Positions 15,327-25,438 are shown, counted from the stretch's first letter. The stretch: 64,000 bases of DNA from Dehalococcoidia bacterium (GCA_022824185.1 JAJEAU010000010.1:248001-312000), one strand, 5' to 3'. The notes: generated by a model not told the origin, from the sequence alone. Made by a program: numbers and translations.

Positions 15327-15373
15327 AGGGCCCGCTTCCTCATGACGCGAGTGTCGCGAGTTTCCAGCTCAAG

Positions 15374-16138
15374 TTACTCAGTCGTTTTTACATAAAGGGA
15401 CACATGTGAACGGCTCCCGGAGTTGAACGGCGAACGGCGCCAATCAGCCCACCTTTCTAGTAGCTGCAATCCTGCTAACCGTGCCATCAAGTCCATTTCC
15501 GACGGCCACACGTATCTCAACCGCACCGGGTACTTCTCGATGCCCTTGTTCGACAACAGCATCGTCCGTATATCAACGATTTGATCCATCCTGTCGTGAA
15601 CAGTCACATCCAGTTTCACCGATTCCAGGTCGAGTGGTCTCGCTGTCACGTTATTCCCCTCGGCGAACCCGTAAACATGGGGCACAAAGGCTTCGATAAG
15701 GAATATGCCACGCTCATCCAAATGTGACGCTACCGTTTCAAAGCACATGATCTGATCCTCTTGGGAGGTAAGCCCGAAAAACGTATTGGCTACAACGAAG
15801 ATGAGCGAGAATGTGCCTTCAACATCCAGATTTGCGAAATCTCCGACTGAAACCGGTATCTGTCCGCCCCCGTCTTTGGAACGGAGTTTTGCAACCATTG
15901 CTTCCGAAGCGTCTATGCCATGCACTTCCACGCCCCTGACGGTCAGTGGAATCGCGATTCTTCCCGTGCCGATCCCTAGCTCTAGTGCTCGTCCCCCAGA
16001 AGCCAATTCGGCGAGCGTGTTGATACTGTCTGTAACGTCCGTAGGCCGATAAATGTCGTCATAGACATCAGCGATTCGGTCTCCGTATGTTGCAGATGTG
16101 TAGTCGTTCACTATGGCGTCCATCCCTTTCTTCACCAC
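15374..16138 (-). CDS. SAM-dependent class I methyltransferase
   Basis: A 254-residue Rossmann methyltransferase. SAM motif I is ALELGIGTGRIAIPL, followed by VEVHGIDASEAM (acidic residue binding the ribose) and VSVGDFANLDV. The C-terminal half has the beta-strand layout of small-molecule methyltransferases, and no substrate can be assigned. It converges on the lactonase gene and its base use is less skewed than the lactonases, so it may be a separate acquisition. Confidence 0.82.
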   Translation of the reverse strand: MVKKGMDAIVNDYTSATYGDRIADVYDDIYRPTDVTDSINTLAELASGGRALELGIGTGRIAIPLTVRGVEVHGIDASEAMVAKLRSKDGGGQIPVSVGDFANLDVEGTFSLIFVVANTFFGLTSQEDQIMCFETVASHLDERGIFLIEAFVPHVYGFAEGNNVTARPLDLESVKLDVTVHDRMDQIVDIRTMLLSNKGIEKYPVRLRYVWPSEMDLMARLAGLQLLERWADWRRSPFNSGSRSHVSLYVKTTE

Positions 16139-16287
16139 GGGAAAAGCCGATTCAGCGCGGTGGTACCAGTTTATGATTCCGTTCGCGCCCGATCATGCTG
16201 ATTGCCCTTCGTACGAATAGAATCACTTAGGTTGCCGATTCCGTAACGCAACGCATCAAACTCGCCAAGACCCGCTCAATTTCCGCC

Positions 16288-18327
16288 TTGCCAAACGCCC
16301 AAACTCTCCCCCAAACCGCCACCGATTCCGACGTGGCCTGGCGTTCAATCAACGCCATCCGATTTCTTTCCATCGACGCCGTAGAGCGCGCAAACAGCGG
16401 GCACCCTGGCGCACCGATGGGCCTCGCGCCGACCGCCTACGCCCTCTGGCAACACGTTCTCAAACACGCGCCGGGCACACCAGATTGGGCGGACCGAGAT
16501 CGCGTCGTCCTATCTGCAGGACACGCATCGATGCTTCTCTACTCGATGCTCCATCTGACCGGCTACGACCTCCCGATGGACGAGATCAAAGATTTCCGTC
16601 AGTGGGACAGCAAAACTCCGGGGCACCCAGAATACGGCTTGACCGCCGGCGTCGAGGCGACGACCGGCCCGCTCGGCCAAGGTCTCGCCAACGCCGTCGG
16701 CTTCGCCTTAGCTGAGAAAATCCTCGCCAACACATTCAATCGCCCCGGCCACGAGATCGTCAACCACAAGACTTTCGCGATCTGCTCCGACGGCGACATG
16801 ATGGAAGGAGTGGCCGCCGAAGCCGCTTCGCTCGCCGGAACCCTCCAACTCGGCAAACTGGTAGTCATCTATGACGACAACCAGATCTCCATCGAAGGCG
16901 ACACAGACAAGGCCTTTCGTGAAGACGTTGCCGCTCGCTTCGAAGCGTATGGATTCCACATCATCGATCCAGTCGACGGCAACGACATCAACGGCATCAT
17001 CGACGCTTTGAACGCCGCAGATGACGTGCCCGAGAAACCAACTCTCGTAACCGTCCAATCGGTAATCGGTTACGGCAGCCCAAACCTTGCAGGTACTGGC
17101 GCAGTCCACGGGAAGGCGTTGGGCGGCGACGAGGTCGAACTCACTAGGGCACAACTTGGTTGGGAATACGAGCCCTTCGAAATCCCGACAGACGTCTACG
17201 AGCACATGCAGGCGGCGATTGAACGCGGTCAAGCATTGTCAGACGAATGGCATCGTCGATTCGACGCATACAAAGGTGAGCATCCCGAACTGGCGGAACG
17301 TTTCCTGCAAGATCTGAACGGATCGCTTCCCGAGGGCTGGGACGACCAATTGAACCGCCTCATTGCAGAGCACGATTCTCCCATCGCCACACGCGCCGTT
17401 TCGGGCGAGGCGCTGCATGCCATCACGCCTAGCCTGCCTCGACTGATCGGCGGCTCAGCCGACTTGGCAGAGTCGAACAACACCGAAGTCGAGGGCCGAG
17501 GGTCATTCTCCCCAGAGATGCTCGACGGCAGGAACCTGCACTTCGGTGTTCGAGAGCACGGCATGGGCGCCATTTCGAACGGTATGGCGTTGCACGGTGG
17601 CGTGATTCCTTACGCCGCAACCTTCCTGATCTTTTCCGATTACATGCGACCTGCCATCCGTGTCGGCGCGTTGTCCCATGCGCCGTGCATCTGGATATTC
17701 ACGCACGACTCGATTGGATTGGGCGAAGACGGTCCGACGCACCAACCCATATCCCAATTGATGGGATTGCGAATGATCCCGAACCTGACTGTGATAAGGC
17801 CAGCCGATGCTTCGGAAACCTTCGAAGCGTGGAGAATCGCGGTGGAAAACCGGACTGGTCCTACAGCACTGATATTGACGCGGCAGAACTTGCCGCAATT
17901 GACGTCGATCGGCGGTCAGAGCTTCGCTCGCGGTGGTGTCCAGCGAGGGGCGTATGTGATCGCTGACGTATCGCGAGATCCTGAAGTCATCCTGATCGGC
18001 ACCGGATCCGAGACGCAGTTGGCCCTCGGGGCGGCGCTCAAACTCCAAGAACAAGGCGTCGCCGCACGAGCGGTCTCGATGCCGTCTTGGGAGCTATTCC
18101 AACAGCAACCGGAAGAGTATCGGGAATCCGTGTTGCCATCCAGCATCCGCGCCCGCGTCTCCGTCGAAGCCGGCACGACGATCGGGTGGGAGCGCTTCAC
18201 CGGTTTCGACGGCGCAACCATCGGCATCGATCGCTACGGCGCATCAGCCCCCGGCGACACCGTGATGGCGAACCTAGGATTCACCGTCGAAAACGTTGTT
18301 GAAACGGCACGCGACCTGATCGGGTGA
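16288..18327 (+). CDS. tkt: Transketolase
   Basis: A 679-residue, full-length TPP-dependent transketolase moving two-carbon units between pentose and hexose phosphates. Visible: SGHPGAPMG near residue 38, the TPP/Mg loop [34 protein letters not shown] in the middle domain, and the C-terminal domain near 540-670. The start used is a TTG; no better start or ribosome-binding site is visible. It heads a pentose-phosphate gene cluster but is separated from rpiB by a 477-bp palindrome-rich gap. GC skew passes through zero inside this gene. Confidence 0.95.
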   Translation: MPNAQTLPQTATDSDVAWRSINAIRFLSIDAVERANSGHPGAPMGLAPTAYALWQHVLKHAPGTPDWADRDRVVLSAGHASMLLYSMLHLTGYDLPMDEIKDFRQWDSKTPGHPEYGLTAGVEATTGPLGQGLANAVGFALAEKILANTFNRPGHEIVNHKTFAICSDGDMMEGVAAEAASLAGTLQLGKLVVIYDDNQISIEGDTDKAFREDVAARFEAYGFHIIDPVDGNDINGIIDALNAADDVPEKPTLVTVQSVIGYGSPNLAGTGAVHGKALGGDEVELTRAQLGWEYEPFEIPTDVYEHMQAAIERGQALSDEWHRRFDAYKGEHPELAERFLQDLNGSLPEGWDDQLNRLIAEHDSPIATRAVSGEALHAITPSLPRLIGGSADLAESNNTEVEGRGSFSPEMLDGRNLHFGVREHGMGAISNGMALHGGVIPYAATFLIFSDYMRPAIRVGALSHAPCIWIFTHDSIGLGEDGPTHQPISQLMGLRMIPNLTVIRPADASETFEAWRIAVENRTGPTALILTRQNLPQLTSIGGQSFARGGVQRGAYVIADVSRDPEVILIGTGSETQLALGAALKLQEQGVAARAVSMPSWELFQQQPEEYRESVLPSSIRARVSVEAGTTIGWERFTGFDGATIGIDRYGASAPGDTVMANLGFTVENVVETARDLIG

Positions 18328-18804
18328 TTTGCCGATTCTGTTTCCTCGCTTAGACGCGCTTGGGAGAGGCAGATGGGCGGGCCGTATGTTTCGCTACTCG
18401 CGGTATCTGGAAGCTCTTGAAGAGGGCGTGGAGATTTTCGGCTAGTCATCTTTGGCAAGATTCAAGAAAGTTGAATCTTTTTCGATGCGATTAAATTTTG
18501 GGCCGCTAAGTTTTAATCTTGCCCATCGAGATTAAAGCTCCGCTGAATCTAGATTCGAAACTTTAAGATTTCGAGCGCCAAGATTTAACGGCGATCATCG
18601 CCGTGCCGCTGAGGATCGTCCCTGTTCCAAATTTGATATCGCCTACCTTATTGGGCGTGCACTCCGACGGTTTGTATCTTGTCGTTAAAACCTCTTCAGT
18701 TCGCATGGAATGTAAGGGGGCGCTCAAATGCGCGCGTGTATCATTACCGCGTAGTTGGCACGACCGTTTTTATGCCACAGAATAGCTGGGGGGTTGACCT
18801 ACCG
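18328..18804 (+). other. Palindrome-rich, AT-rich intergenic region
   Basis: No convincing gene. Besides the terminator-like stem at 18457, it has GATTAAA at 18489 and 18530 with its inverse TTTAATC at 18512, a perfect 12-bp palindrome GAATCTAGATTC at 18545-18556, and CGGCGAT-C-ATCGCCG at 18589-18603. The density of dyads and position at the skew switch suggest a control or replication-related region; no DnaA-box cluster was seen. Confidence 0.6.
18457..18482 (+). terminator. Terminator-like hairpin after tkt
   Basis: A perfect 9-bp stem AAGATTCAA / TTGAATCTT with loop GAAAG, running into five T. The stem is AT-rich, so the call is moderate. Confidence 0.5.
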
Positions 18805-19266
18805 ATGCGAGTAGCAGTTGGCGCCGATCACGCTGGATTCAACCTGCGAGACGCCGTTATTTCGACCATCGAGGCCGAGGGTCATCAGGTGATCGATCTT
18901 GGGGCGCAATGCTACGACGCGGAAGACGACTATCCCGACAGGGCCGCGCCCGTAGCCGAAGCGGTTACAAACGGCAAGGCAGATCGCGGGGTCATCGTGT
19001 GCGGTAGCGGCATCGGAGCCGCGATCACCGCCAATAAATACCGAGGCGTCCGAGCTTCGGTTTGCCATGACTCTTACTCAGCCGCTCAGGGCGTTGAGCA
19101 TGATGACATGAACGTGCTTTGCATCGGCGGGAGAATCATCGGCGAGGCCATTGCCACTCAACTCGTCGAGGCGTTTCTATCAGCAAAAATGGGCGAGGAA
19201 GAACGCTACCACCGTCGCTTGAACAAAATCAACAACATCGAAGCCACGAACTTCGGATCAGGGTGA
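18805..19266 (+). CDS. rpiB: Ribose-5-phosphate isomerase B
   Basis: A 153-residue RpiB/LacAB-family isomerase interconverting ribose 5-phosphate and ribulose 5-phosphate. Start MRVAVGADHAGF is the conserved N-terminus with the family's DHAG motif. Catalytic C66 sits in VIVCGSGIG, followed by ANKYRGVRA and the nucleotide-like phosphate site. ATG 18805 is chosen over an upstream in-frame start at 18679 because the extra residues have no counterpart in the family. It is followed after about 50 bp by tal. Confidence 0.93.
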   Translation: MRVAVGADHAGFNLRDAVISTIEAEGHQVIDLGAQCYDAEDDYPDRAAPVAEAVTNGKADRGVIVCGSGIGAAITANKYRGVRASVCHDSYSAAQGVEHDDMNVLCIGGRIIGEAIATQLVEAFLSAKMGEEERYHRRLNKINNIEATNFGSG

Positions 19267-19316
19267 ATCGACCGGCCAAAGATCTGAGCAAGAACGGCCC
19301 CTGAGTGAGGCAGACC

Positions 19317-20441
19317 ATGGAAAACGGAAGAGAGAACAACATCACACGCGCTGCTGAGTTAGGTCAAGCAGTCTGGCTTGATCAGATCAGCCGCGACATG
19401 ATCGACGGCGGCGAAATCCAAGAGCTGGTTGACACCGGATTGCGCGGCATCACGACCAACCCCACGATTTTTGACGGTGCGATCGCGGGCAGCGACGTTT
19501 ACGATGATCGACTGGCGAAGTACGGGCGGGACGGCAGTTCGCCCGAGGCAGTATTTGAGCGCATCGCCGTCGAAGATGTCAGAGACGCGGCCGACATTCT
19601 CTTGCCTGTATATAAAGCGTTGGACTATCGCGACGGTTTCGTCTCAATCGAAGTCAACCCGCACCTAGCTCACGACACCGACCGAACTATCGCCGAGGCT
19701 CGAAGGCTGTGGTCGGCGGTTGACCGACCAAACGTGATGATCAAGGTTCCCGGCACTCCTGAAGGCGCACCTGCGATCACCACCTTGATCTCGGAGGGGA
19801 TCAACGTCAATGTCACGCTCCTCTTCTCCCTAGACGCTTACAAGACTGCCGCCAACGCATATCTTGACGGCGTCTCGAGATACGTCGACGCCGGAAACGG
19901 GTCTCCGGCCAAAATAGCCTCAGTCGCATCGTTTTTCGTAAGCCGAGTAGATACTCTCGCGGACGAATCGCTGCCTGAAGGCAGTGACCTCATTGGGAAG
20001 ATCGGGATCGCCAATGCCAAATTGGCGTACCGCGAATATCAGCGGATGTTCGCTCGCGACTTGAACGACAACACTCGATTCTTCTCGCTCAATACGATAG
20101 GCGCACAACCGCAGAGACCGCTGTGGGCTTCAACGAGCGTCAAAAATCCCGAATACGCGCCTACGCTCTACTTCGACAGCTTGCTCGGAACCGAAACCGT
20201 CAATACGCTACCGTTGCCGACCGTCGAAGACGTGCTCAAGACTGGCACGATTGCAGAGACGCTAACCAAAGACGTAGATGTTGCCGAAGCGCAAATGGCG
20301 CAATTGGCAGACGAAGGCGTCTCTTACGACGATGTGACCGCTCAACTCCTCGTTGAAGGCGTCGAAAAGTTCGCGGACTCGTGGGACAGCCTGATGGCTC
20401 GCATCGATGCCAAGATCTCGGCGTTGGCGAGCGTCAGCTAA
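19317..20441 (+). CDS. tal: Transaldolase
   Basis: A 374-residue transaldolase of the long bacterial (mycobacterial/cyanobacterial TalB-like) subfamily, transferring dihydroxyacetone units. The Schiff-base lysine is K143 in NVMIKVPGTPEG; TTNPTIFDGAI is the substrate-binding N-terminal motif. ATG 19317 has GAGG six bases upstream and is preferred to the GTG at 19305. In several lineages tal and pgi are fused; here they are separate genes 21 bp apart. Confidence 0.93.
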   Translation: MENGRENNITRAAELGQAVWLDQISRDMIDGGEIQELVDTGLRGITTNPTIFDGAIAGSDVYDDRLAKYGRDGSSPEAVFERIAVEDVRDAADILLPVYKALDYRDGFVSIEVNPHLAHDTDRTIAEARRLWSAVDRPNVMIKVPGTPEGAPAITTLISEGINVNVTLLFSLDAYKTAANAYLDGVSRYVDAGNGSPAKIASVASFFVSRVDTLADESLPEGSDLIGKIGIANAKLAYREYQRMFARDLNDNTRFFSLNTIGAQPQRPLWASTSVKNPEYAPTLYFDSLLGTETVNTLPLPTVEDVLKTGTIAETLTKDVDVAEAQMAQLADEGVSYDDVTAQLLVEGVEKFADSWDSLMARIDAKISALASVS

Positions 20442-20462
20442 CCATTTTCTCTGGAGAGTCGC

Positions 20463-22031
20463 TTGGTTGCTAAACCTGACATCAGGAGCGACAACCGCGC
20501 TGCCGTAGCGGACATGGTCCGTCGCATCTGGCGGCGGGACTATTCCTTGTTCGCTGATCCATCCCCAGGCGGCGGAGGCGATTGGATGGGCTGGCTAGAC
20601 CTGCCAGATTCATTGGACTCGGGCATCGGAATGGCGGCAGTCGAAGAGGTCGAAGCGTTGGAAGGGATTACCTCATTCAATGTATTGGGCATGGGCGGAA
20701 GCAGCCTTACACCAGAGGTGCTCCGTGCGCTGTTCCCCGACACTGAAGTTGCCCTGAATGTCTTTGACACCGTTAATCCGGTCACTGTTTCAGAGGCATT
20801 GGGTTCATTGGATTTGACGACCGCTGCGTTCGGCGTGGCTAGCAAATCTGGCACAACGGTCGAACCGTTGTCGCTCGAAGGCATTTTCCGATCGGCGATC
20901 AGTGAGTTGGGCGAAGTCGACCCATCGAGTCGATTCGTAGCGTTGACTGATCCTGGGACCCCATTGGCTAAGCGTGCCGCCGCTGGCGAGTTTGTTGCCC
21001 ATGTATCCACGCCGGAGAATGTGGGCGGCCGATTTTCGGCATTGTCGGGTTTCGGCATGTTCCCGGCCTCAGTCTGCGGGATGCCAACCAGGGAATTGGC
21101 GGATAGTGCGATGGCGATGGCTATGGAGTGCCGGCGAGAAGATGACGGCAACCCGGGCATTGAACTTGGACTCTTCATGGCGAAGAACGCCTTGCGCGGG
21201 AGAGATAAAGTGACGCTCGCTTTGTCGCCGAGTCTCGAACGCTTTGGTCTGTGGTTGGAGCAGTTGTTGGCAGAGTCCACCGGCAAAAACGGACGCGGGT
21301 TGATCCCGGTGGCAGGTGAACCTGTGTTTGCGCGGAACATCTATGGGGATGACCGTCAATTCGTTTGCATCGCGCTCGAAGGGGAGGATGTCGCAGAAAA
21401 CCCGGCGTATGGGGATCACCCGACTTTGCGCATCGATGTCCGGGGTTTGCCAGCTATCGCTGGGGAGTTTTTCCGATGGGAGTTCGCGACTTCCGTTGCC
21501 GCATCCGCGATCGGCGTCTACCCATTCGACCAACCAGATGTCGAGTCGGCCAAACAACTCGCTCGAAAGGCTCTGGAATCGGAAACTCAGAGCATTGGGA
21601 GTTCTGCGCCGTTGGGTGACGCTGTGGACGAAATTGTCGAAAGGTCGAGAGAAGGGGATTACGTTGCCACCGCGGCGTACCTGCCCGAAAGTGAAGAGTT
21701 GACGGGTGCCGTCTCTGAATTGCGAGAGGCGATCGGTAGACGCACAGGTGCGGCGACCACGTTTGGCTACGGGCCACGGTATCTACATTCGACTGGTCAA
21801 CTCCACAAAGGCGGCCCCGACTCGCTGCAACTCCTCGCCATCTGTCAACGATCCGAAGTCGATGTAGAGGTGCCAGGACAGTCGTACACTCTCGGTGATT
21901 TGCTCTCGTCTCAGGCCGTTGGGGATGTACTGGCCTTGCGTGCAAACAGTAGACACGCATCCTTGGTAGAAATCGAGGGCGATGTGGTCGCTACGTTGAA
22001 AGCAGTCGCAGGCGGGATTAAACAGTCGTGA
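20463..22031 (+). CDS. pgi: Glucose-6-phosphate isomerase
   Basis: A 522-residue SIS-fold isomerase resembling the Pgi half of tal-pgi fusion proteins rather than classic Pgi. GMGGSSLTPEV and ASKSGTTVEPL bind the sugar phosphate, and the C-terminal part has YLHSTGQLHKGGPDS, the conserved His/Lys region. The start is a TTG with GGAGAG eight bases upstream. It interconverts glucose 6-phosphate and fructose 6-phosphate, linking the cluster to glycolysis. Confidence 0.9.
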   Translation: MVAKPDIRSDNRAAVADMVRRIWRRDYSLFADPSPGGGGDWMGWLDLPDSLDSGIGMAAVEEVEALEGITSFNVLGMGGSSLTPEVLRALFPDTEVALNVFDTVNPVTVSEALGSLDLTTAAFGVASKSGTTVEPLSLEGIFRSAISELGEVDPSSRFVALTDPGTPLAKRAAAGEFVAHVSTPENVGGRFSALSGFGMFPASVCGMPTRELADSAMAMAMECRREDDGNPGIELGLFMAKNALRGRDKVTLALSPSLERFGLWLEQLLAESTGKNGRGLIPVAGEPVFARNIYGDDRQFVCIALEGEDVAENPAYGDHPTLRIDVRGLPAIAGEFFRWEFATSVAASAIGVYPFDQPDVESAKQLARKALESETQSIGSSAPLGDAVDEIVERSREGDYVATAAYLPESEELTGAVSELREAIGRRTGAATTFGYGPRYLHSTGQLHKGGPDSLQLLAICQRSEVDVEVPGQSYTLGDLLSSQAVGDVLALRANSRHASLVEIEGDVVATLKAVAGGIKQS

Positions 22032-22053
22032 AGTCTTCTCTGATTGGGGAAAC

Positions 22054-22977
22054 GTGAATCCGGAATTCATATTCAGCGCAACAGAAGTCGAACGCGGATC
22101 AGGATTGGATCGTGCCGATCCGGAGGACCGCGCATACCTCGTCAGGCTGATTGATGTACTGATCGATGCGTTGGAGGTGTCGTTCGAGAGAGGATTGCCA
22201 CGTTCGGATTCATTGATTTGGCTGGACACCGACTTGGGAGAAGGGTCGATCTTTCGCGCGTTGTCGGCCGATATCCCGACGATGTTGACGTTCGAGTTCG
22301 ATGTCCGAGACTATCTCGAAGCCGCGATCGAAGAGATGACCGAGGTCACTCGCAAGTTCAAACCGCATGTCTTGTTGTTGCCGGTGTTGAACGCGGCACA
22401 AGAGATGGGCCAGGTCAGCGCGCCCAGCAACGTAAGCCAGATTGCGAGGTCGATGTCGCCGATCGATAAACACATCGGGATTTACGACTTCGCCAATACT
22501 TTCGACGTTACGGTGGCATGGGATATCCGCAAGCCCAGAGGCGAATGGCCCGATCCGATGCTGCAGTCAGAGAACGCGCTGCGCATCATCTCGCTTTTTC
22601 AAGACGCCAATTTAGATCCGCGATTCTGGGTGATGAACCTGCCATCGGTTCGCGTGGTGGCTGAGACGCTGAGTGCGCGTGCACAGATCGACGACCGGAA
22701 CGATGTGGCGGCGTGTTTCACGTTGGATACGATATTTCCCCTAGCGTTGGGCGAACAGATCGAGTCCGATGCTTTGCCGAACGTCGTAAAGTCTTCGACA
22801 TCGACAATCGCTGAAATGCCGGGCAACGCGAAGGTTGTCATCGGTGCGGAAACCTACGCGGCTTGCTTGCGCGACCATATTCGGGGTGTTGCCGATGCGG
22901 CAACGACTGCCGAAGGGATTGCCAGCAGATTGATGACGATTTGGGAGACGCTGCGATCCGAGCGGGTTTCCGTTTAA
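22054..22977 (+). CDS. Unknown protein of the pentose-phosphate operon
   Basis: A 307-residue soluble protein, GTG start with GGGGA upstream, lying 22 bp after pgi and 10 bp before gnd. I do not recognise it confidently. The alternation of strands and helices (HVLLLPVLNAA, RFWVMNLPSV, AKVVIGAETY) and the C-terminal helix after VVIGAETYAACLRDHIRG faintly resemble the DUF2090 aldolase-like TIM barrels linked to sugar-phosphate pathways. It does not look like OpcA, the G6PD assembly protein often found in this position. The location between pgi and gnd makes a sugar-phosphate role likely. Confidence 0.75.
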   Translation: MNPEFIFSATEVERGSGLDRADPEDRAYLVRLIDVLIDALEVSFERGLPRSDSLIWLDTDLGEGSIFRALSADIPTMLTFEFDVRDYLEAAIEEMTEVTRKFKPHVLLLPVLNAAQEMGQVSAPSNVSQIARSMSPIDKHIGIYDFANTFDVTVAWDIRKPRGEWPDPMLQSENALRIISLFQDANLDPRFWVMNLPSVRVVAETLSARAQIDDRNDVAACFTLDTIFPLALGEQIESDALPNVVKSSTSTIAEMPGNAKVVIGAETYAACLRDHIRGVADAATTAEGIASRLMTIWETLRSERVSV

Positions 22978-22987
22978 GGAGCAAAAC

Positions 22988-23902
22988 ATGCAGATCGGAA
23001 TAGTCGGACTGGGCCGCATGGGCGGCAACATGGCGCAGCGCCTCTTGCGAGACGGGCACGAAGTGTTCGGGTTCGATCTCGATGCGGGTGCCCGCGAGGC
23101 ATTGGAGACCCAAGGAGGCACGGGGATTGCCACTTTGCGCGATCTCGTCGGCGCGCTCGATGCGCCGAGGACCGTTTGGGCAATGGTGCCTGCCGGGGGC
23201 ATTACCGAGAAGACGATCAATGAATTGGCTGAGCACATGTCCGCGGGCGACACGTTGATCGATGGCGGTAACTCCAACTACAAAGAATCGATGCGTCGCT
23301 CCGCTTCCCTTGCAGAACTCGAAATCGACATGTTGGATAGCGGTACGAGCGGTGGCATCTGGGGACTTGAGAACGGCTACTGTCTTACGATCGGCGGCTC
23401 CAGAGCGGCATACGAACGGAACCTGCCGATTTTCAAATCGCTTGCACCGGAAGAGTCGGACGGCAACCTTTATGTCGGGCCTAGCGGATCAGGGCACTAC
23501 GTGAAGATGATCCACAACGGGATTGAATATGGGATGATGCAAGCCTTCGCCGAAGGTTTGGAACTGCTCGAGGCCAAAGATGACTTCGGGTTGGATCTGG
23601 CGGCAATCTGCGAAAACTGGCGTTACGGCAGCGTCATACGTTCCTGGCTGCTCGACCTGACTGCGGAGGAGTTGAAGGAAGATCCTAGTTTGGATTCGCT
23701 ATCGTCGTATGTTGACGATTCTGGCGAGGGACGTTGGACAGTCGATGCGTCAGTCGAACTGGCTGTGCCTGCCCCTGTGATCACGGCGGCTCTTCAGATG
23801 AGATTCCGATCCCGGCAAGACAATCCGATGGGCGGCCGCGCGCTCGCAGCCATGCGAAATGCTTTTGGCGGCCACAGCGTACGAAAAACCGACGGTGGCT
23901 AA
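22988..23902 (+). CDS. gnd: 6-phosphogluconate dehydrogenase (decarboxylating), short form
   Basis: A 304-residue enzyme of the short YqeC/GndA-type group that oxidises 6-phosphogluconate to ribulose 5-phosphate. The dinucleotide motif is GIVGLGRMGGNMA at the N-terminus; DSGTSGGIWGLENGYCLTIGG binds substrate and VKMIHNGIEYGMMQAFAEGLE carries the catalytic Lys/His/Asn. AGGAG lies six bases before the ATG. The last codons overlap the start region of zwf. Confidence 0.93.
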   Translation: MQIGIVGLGRMGGNMAQRLLRDGHEVFGFDLDAGAREALETQGGTGIATLRDLVGALDAPRTVWAMVPAGGITEKTINELAEHMSAGDTLIDGGNSNYKESMRRSASLAELEIDMLDSGTSGGIWGLENGYCLTIGGSRAAYERNLPIFKSLAPEESDGNLYVGPSGSGHYVKMIHNGIEYGMMQAFAEGLELLEAKDDFGLDLAAICENWRYGSVIRSWLLDLTAEELKEDPSLDSLSSYVDDSGEGRWTVDASVELAVPAPVITAALQMRFRSRQDNPMGGRALAAMRNAFGGHSVRKTDGG

Positions 23903-25337
23903 CAATAATCAACAATTCACGATCGTAATCTTCGGGGCGTCCGGCGATCTCTCGAGGCGAAAACTCACGCCAGCGCTTTTCCATCTCCACTCGATCGGTG
24001 CATTACCTGAGCGATGCCGGTTCATCGCGTTCGCACGGTCCGAATACGACGACCAAACATATCGAAAGCTCCTATTCGACGTTGCTTCGGACAGCTATGG
24101 GGCGGACGCGACGAAATGGGTGGAGTTCGCAAAAGAGATCAGGTACATAACGGGCTCGTCGAACGATCTGGAGTCTCTCCGACACCTTGACGAGATGATC
24201 AAATCCGACACCGCTGGTCAATTGGAGGACAACCGTCTCTACTATTTGGCTTTGTCTCCCACGCTCTACGAAGGGACGATCAGTGCGTTGAGCGAAGCCG
24301 GGATGTTGGATGAACGCCAAGGCGTCAGAAGGCTGGTAGTCGAGAAACCGTTCGGCACGGATCTCGAGTCTGCACGCATCCTCAACGAGAACATCCACGC
24401 CAGAGCAGCCGAAAATCAACTGTTCCGGATCGACCACTACCTTGGCAAAGACACGGTTCAAAACCTGATCGTTTTCCGATTTGGGAACACGATTTTCGAG
24501 CCGTTGTGGAACCGCAACTACATCGATCATGTTCAGATCTCTGTGCTCGAAGACTTAGACGTGGGAGATCGCGCCGCTTACTACGAGCATTCAGGTGTGC
24601 TGCGGGATATGTTCCAGAGCCACATTCTGCAACTGCTCGCCTTGGTGGCGATGGAGCCGCCTGCGACGAACGATGCCGATTCGCTCAGAGACGAAAAGGC
24701 GAAGGTGCTCAGTGCGACCCGCAAACCCAATCCGCAGCAGGCCGCGGAGAACTCGATCCGTGGTCAGTACAACGGTTACCGAGAACTCGACGGTGTTTCT
24801 CCCGCTTCGGCGACGGCCACGTACGCGGCATTACGGCTATACGTGGACAATTGGCGATGGCAGGGCGTACCTTTCTTTCTGAGGTCAGGTAAAGCGCTGA
24901 GGCGGAAGTACACCGAGATCGCGATCCAATTCCGTCAGCCGCCCCACCGGATTTTCGACGTCGAAGACGCGTCTGGCCTCGTGCCGAACAAGCTGCGCAT
25001 CGTAGTCCAGCCCGACGAGGCGATCCATCTCACCATCGACAACAAGCGGCCGGGTCCGGAACTTCGGCCTCAAGCGCAAGAATTGAGCTACGAGTTCCCG
25101 ATGGGGATGCGGGATGCGTATGAGCGATTGTTGTTGGACGCTGTGGCTGGTGATGCGTCTCTCTTTACTCGCGCAGATGAGATCGAACTGTCTTGGGCGG
25201 TGATCGATCCTTACGTCAACGCCTGGGAGACGGAGCTGGCATCGCAGCTATACCCGTATGCGCAAGGCACTTGGGGGCCAATTGCAGCCGACCAGTTCAT
25301 CGCGCCGGGACGCTATTGGTCAAACCCGATCGGGTAA
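23859..25337 (+). CDS. zwf: Glucose-6-phosphate 1-dehydrogenase
   Basis: The first enzyme of the oxidative pentose-phosphate pathway, about 480-492 residues. VIFGASGDLSRRKLTPAL is the NAD(P) motif and RIDHYLGKDTVQNL is the active-site signature with its catalytic His. The frame opens at ATG 23859 inside gnd, but the first conserved residues begin near FTIVIFGASGDL, so a GTG at 23895 that overlaps the gnd stop is an equally good start; neither has a clear ribosome-binding site. The overlap indicates translational coupling to gnd. Confidence 0.93.
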   Translation: MLLAATAYEKPTVANNNQQFTIVIFGASGDLSRRKLTPALFHLHSIGALPERCRFIAFARSEYDDQTYRKLLFDVASDSYGADATKWVEFAKEIRYITGSSNDLESLRHLDEMIKSDTAGQLEDNRLYYLALSPTLYEGTISALSEAGMLDERQGVRRLVVEKPFGTDLESARILNENIHARAAENQLFRIDHYLGKDTVQNLIVFRFGNTIFEPLWNRNYIDHVQISVLEDLDVGDRAAYYEHSGVLRDMFQSHILQLLALVAMEPPATNDADSLRDEKAKVLSATRKPNPQQAAENSIRGQYNGYRELDGVSPASATATYAALRLYVDNWRWQGVPFFLRSGKALRRKYTEIAIQFRQPPHRIFDVEDASGLVPNKLRIVVQPDEAIHLTIDNKRPGPELRPQAQELSYEFPMGMRDAYERLLLDAVAGDASLFTRADEIELSWAVIDPYVNAWETELASQLYPYAQGTWGPIAADQFIAPGRYWSNPIG

Positions 25338-25438
25338 ATCCCTATCGAGTAAATCCAAACCCGCGCTGAGCGTCACCGCGCGATCCCTTGGCACGTGGTA
25401 ACTTGCATTCCAGAACGATGTGGCATGGGTTGTCATAG

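Noticed and set aside
18765-18780. Possible DnaA box TTTTTATGCCACAG
   Set aside because: One base too long for TTATNCACA and isolated; no cluster nearby.
18603-18785. 60-codon frame upstream of rpiB
   Set aside because: No ribosome-binding site or conserved character; lies in the palindrome-rich intergenic block.
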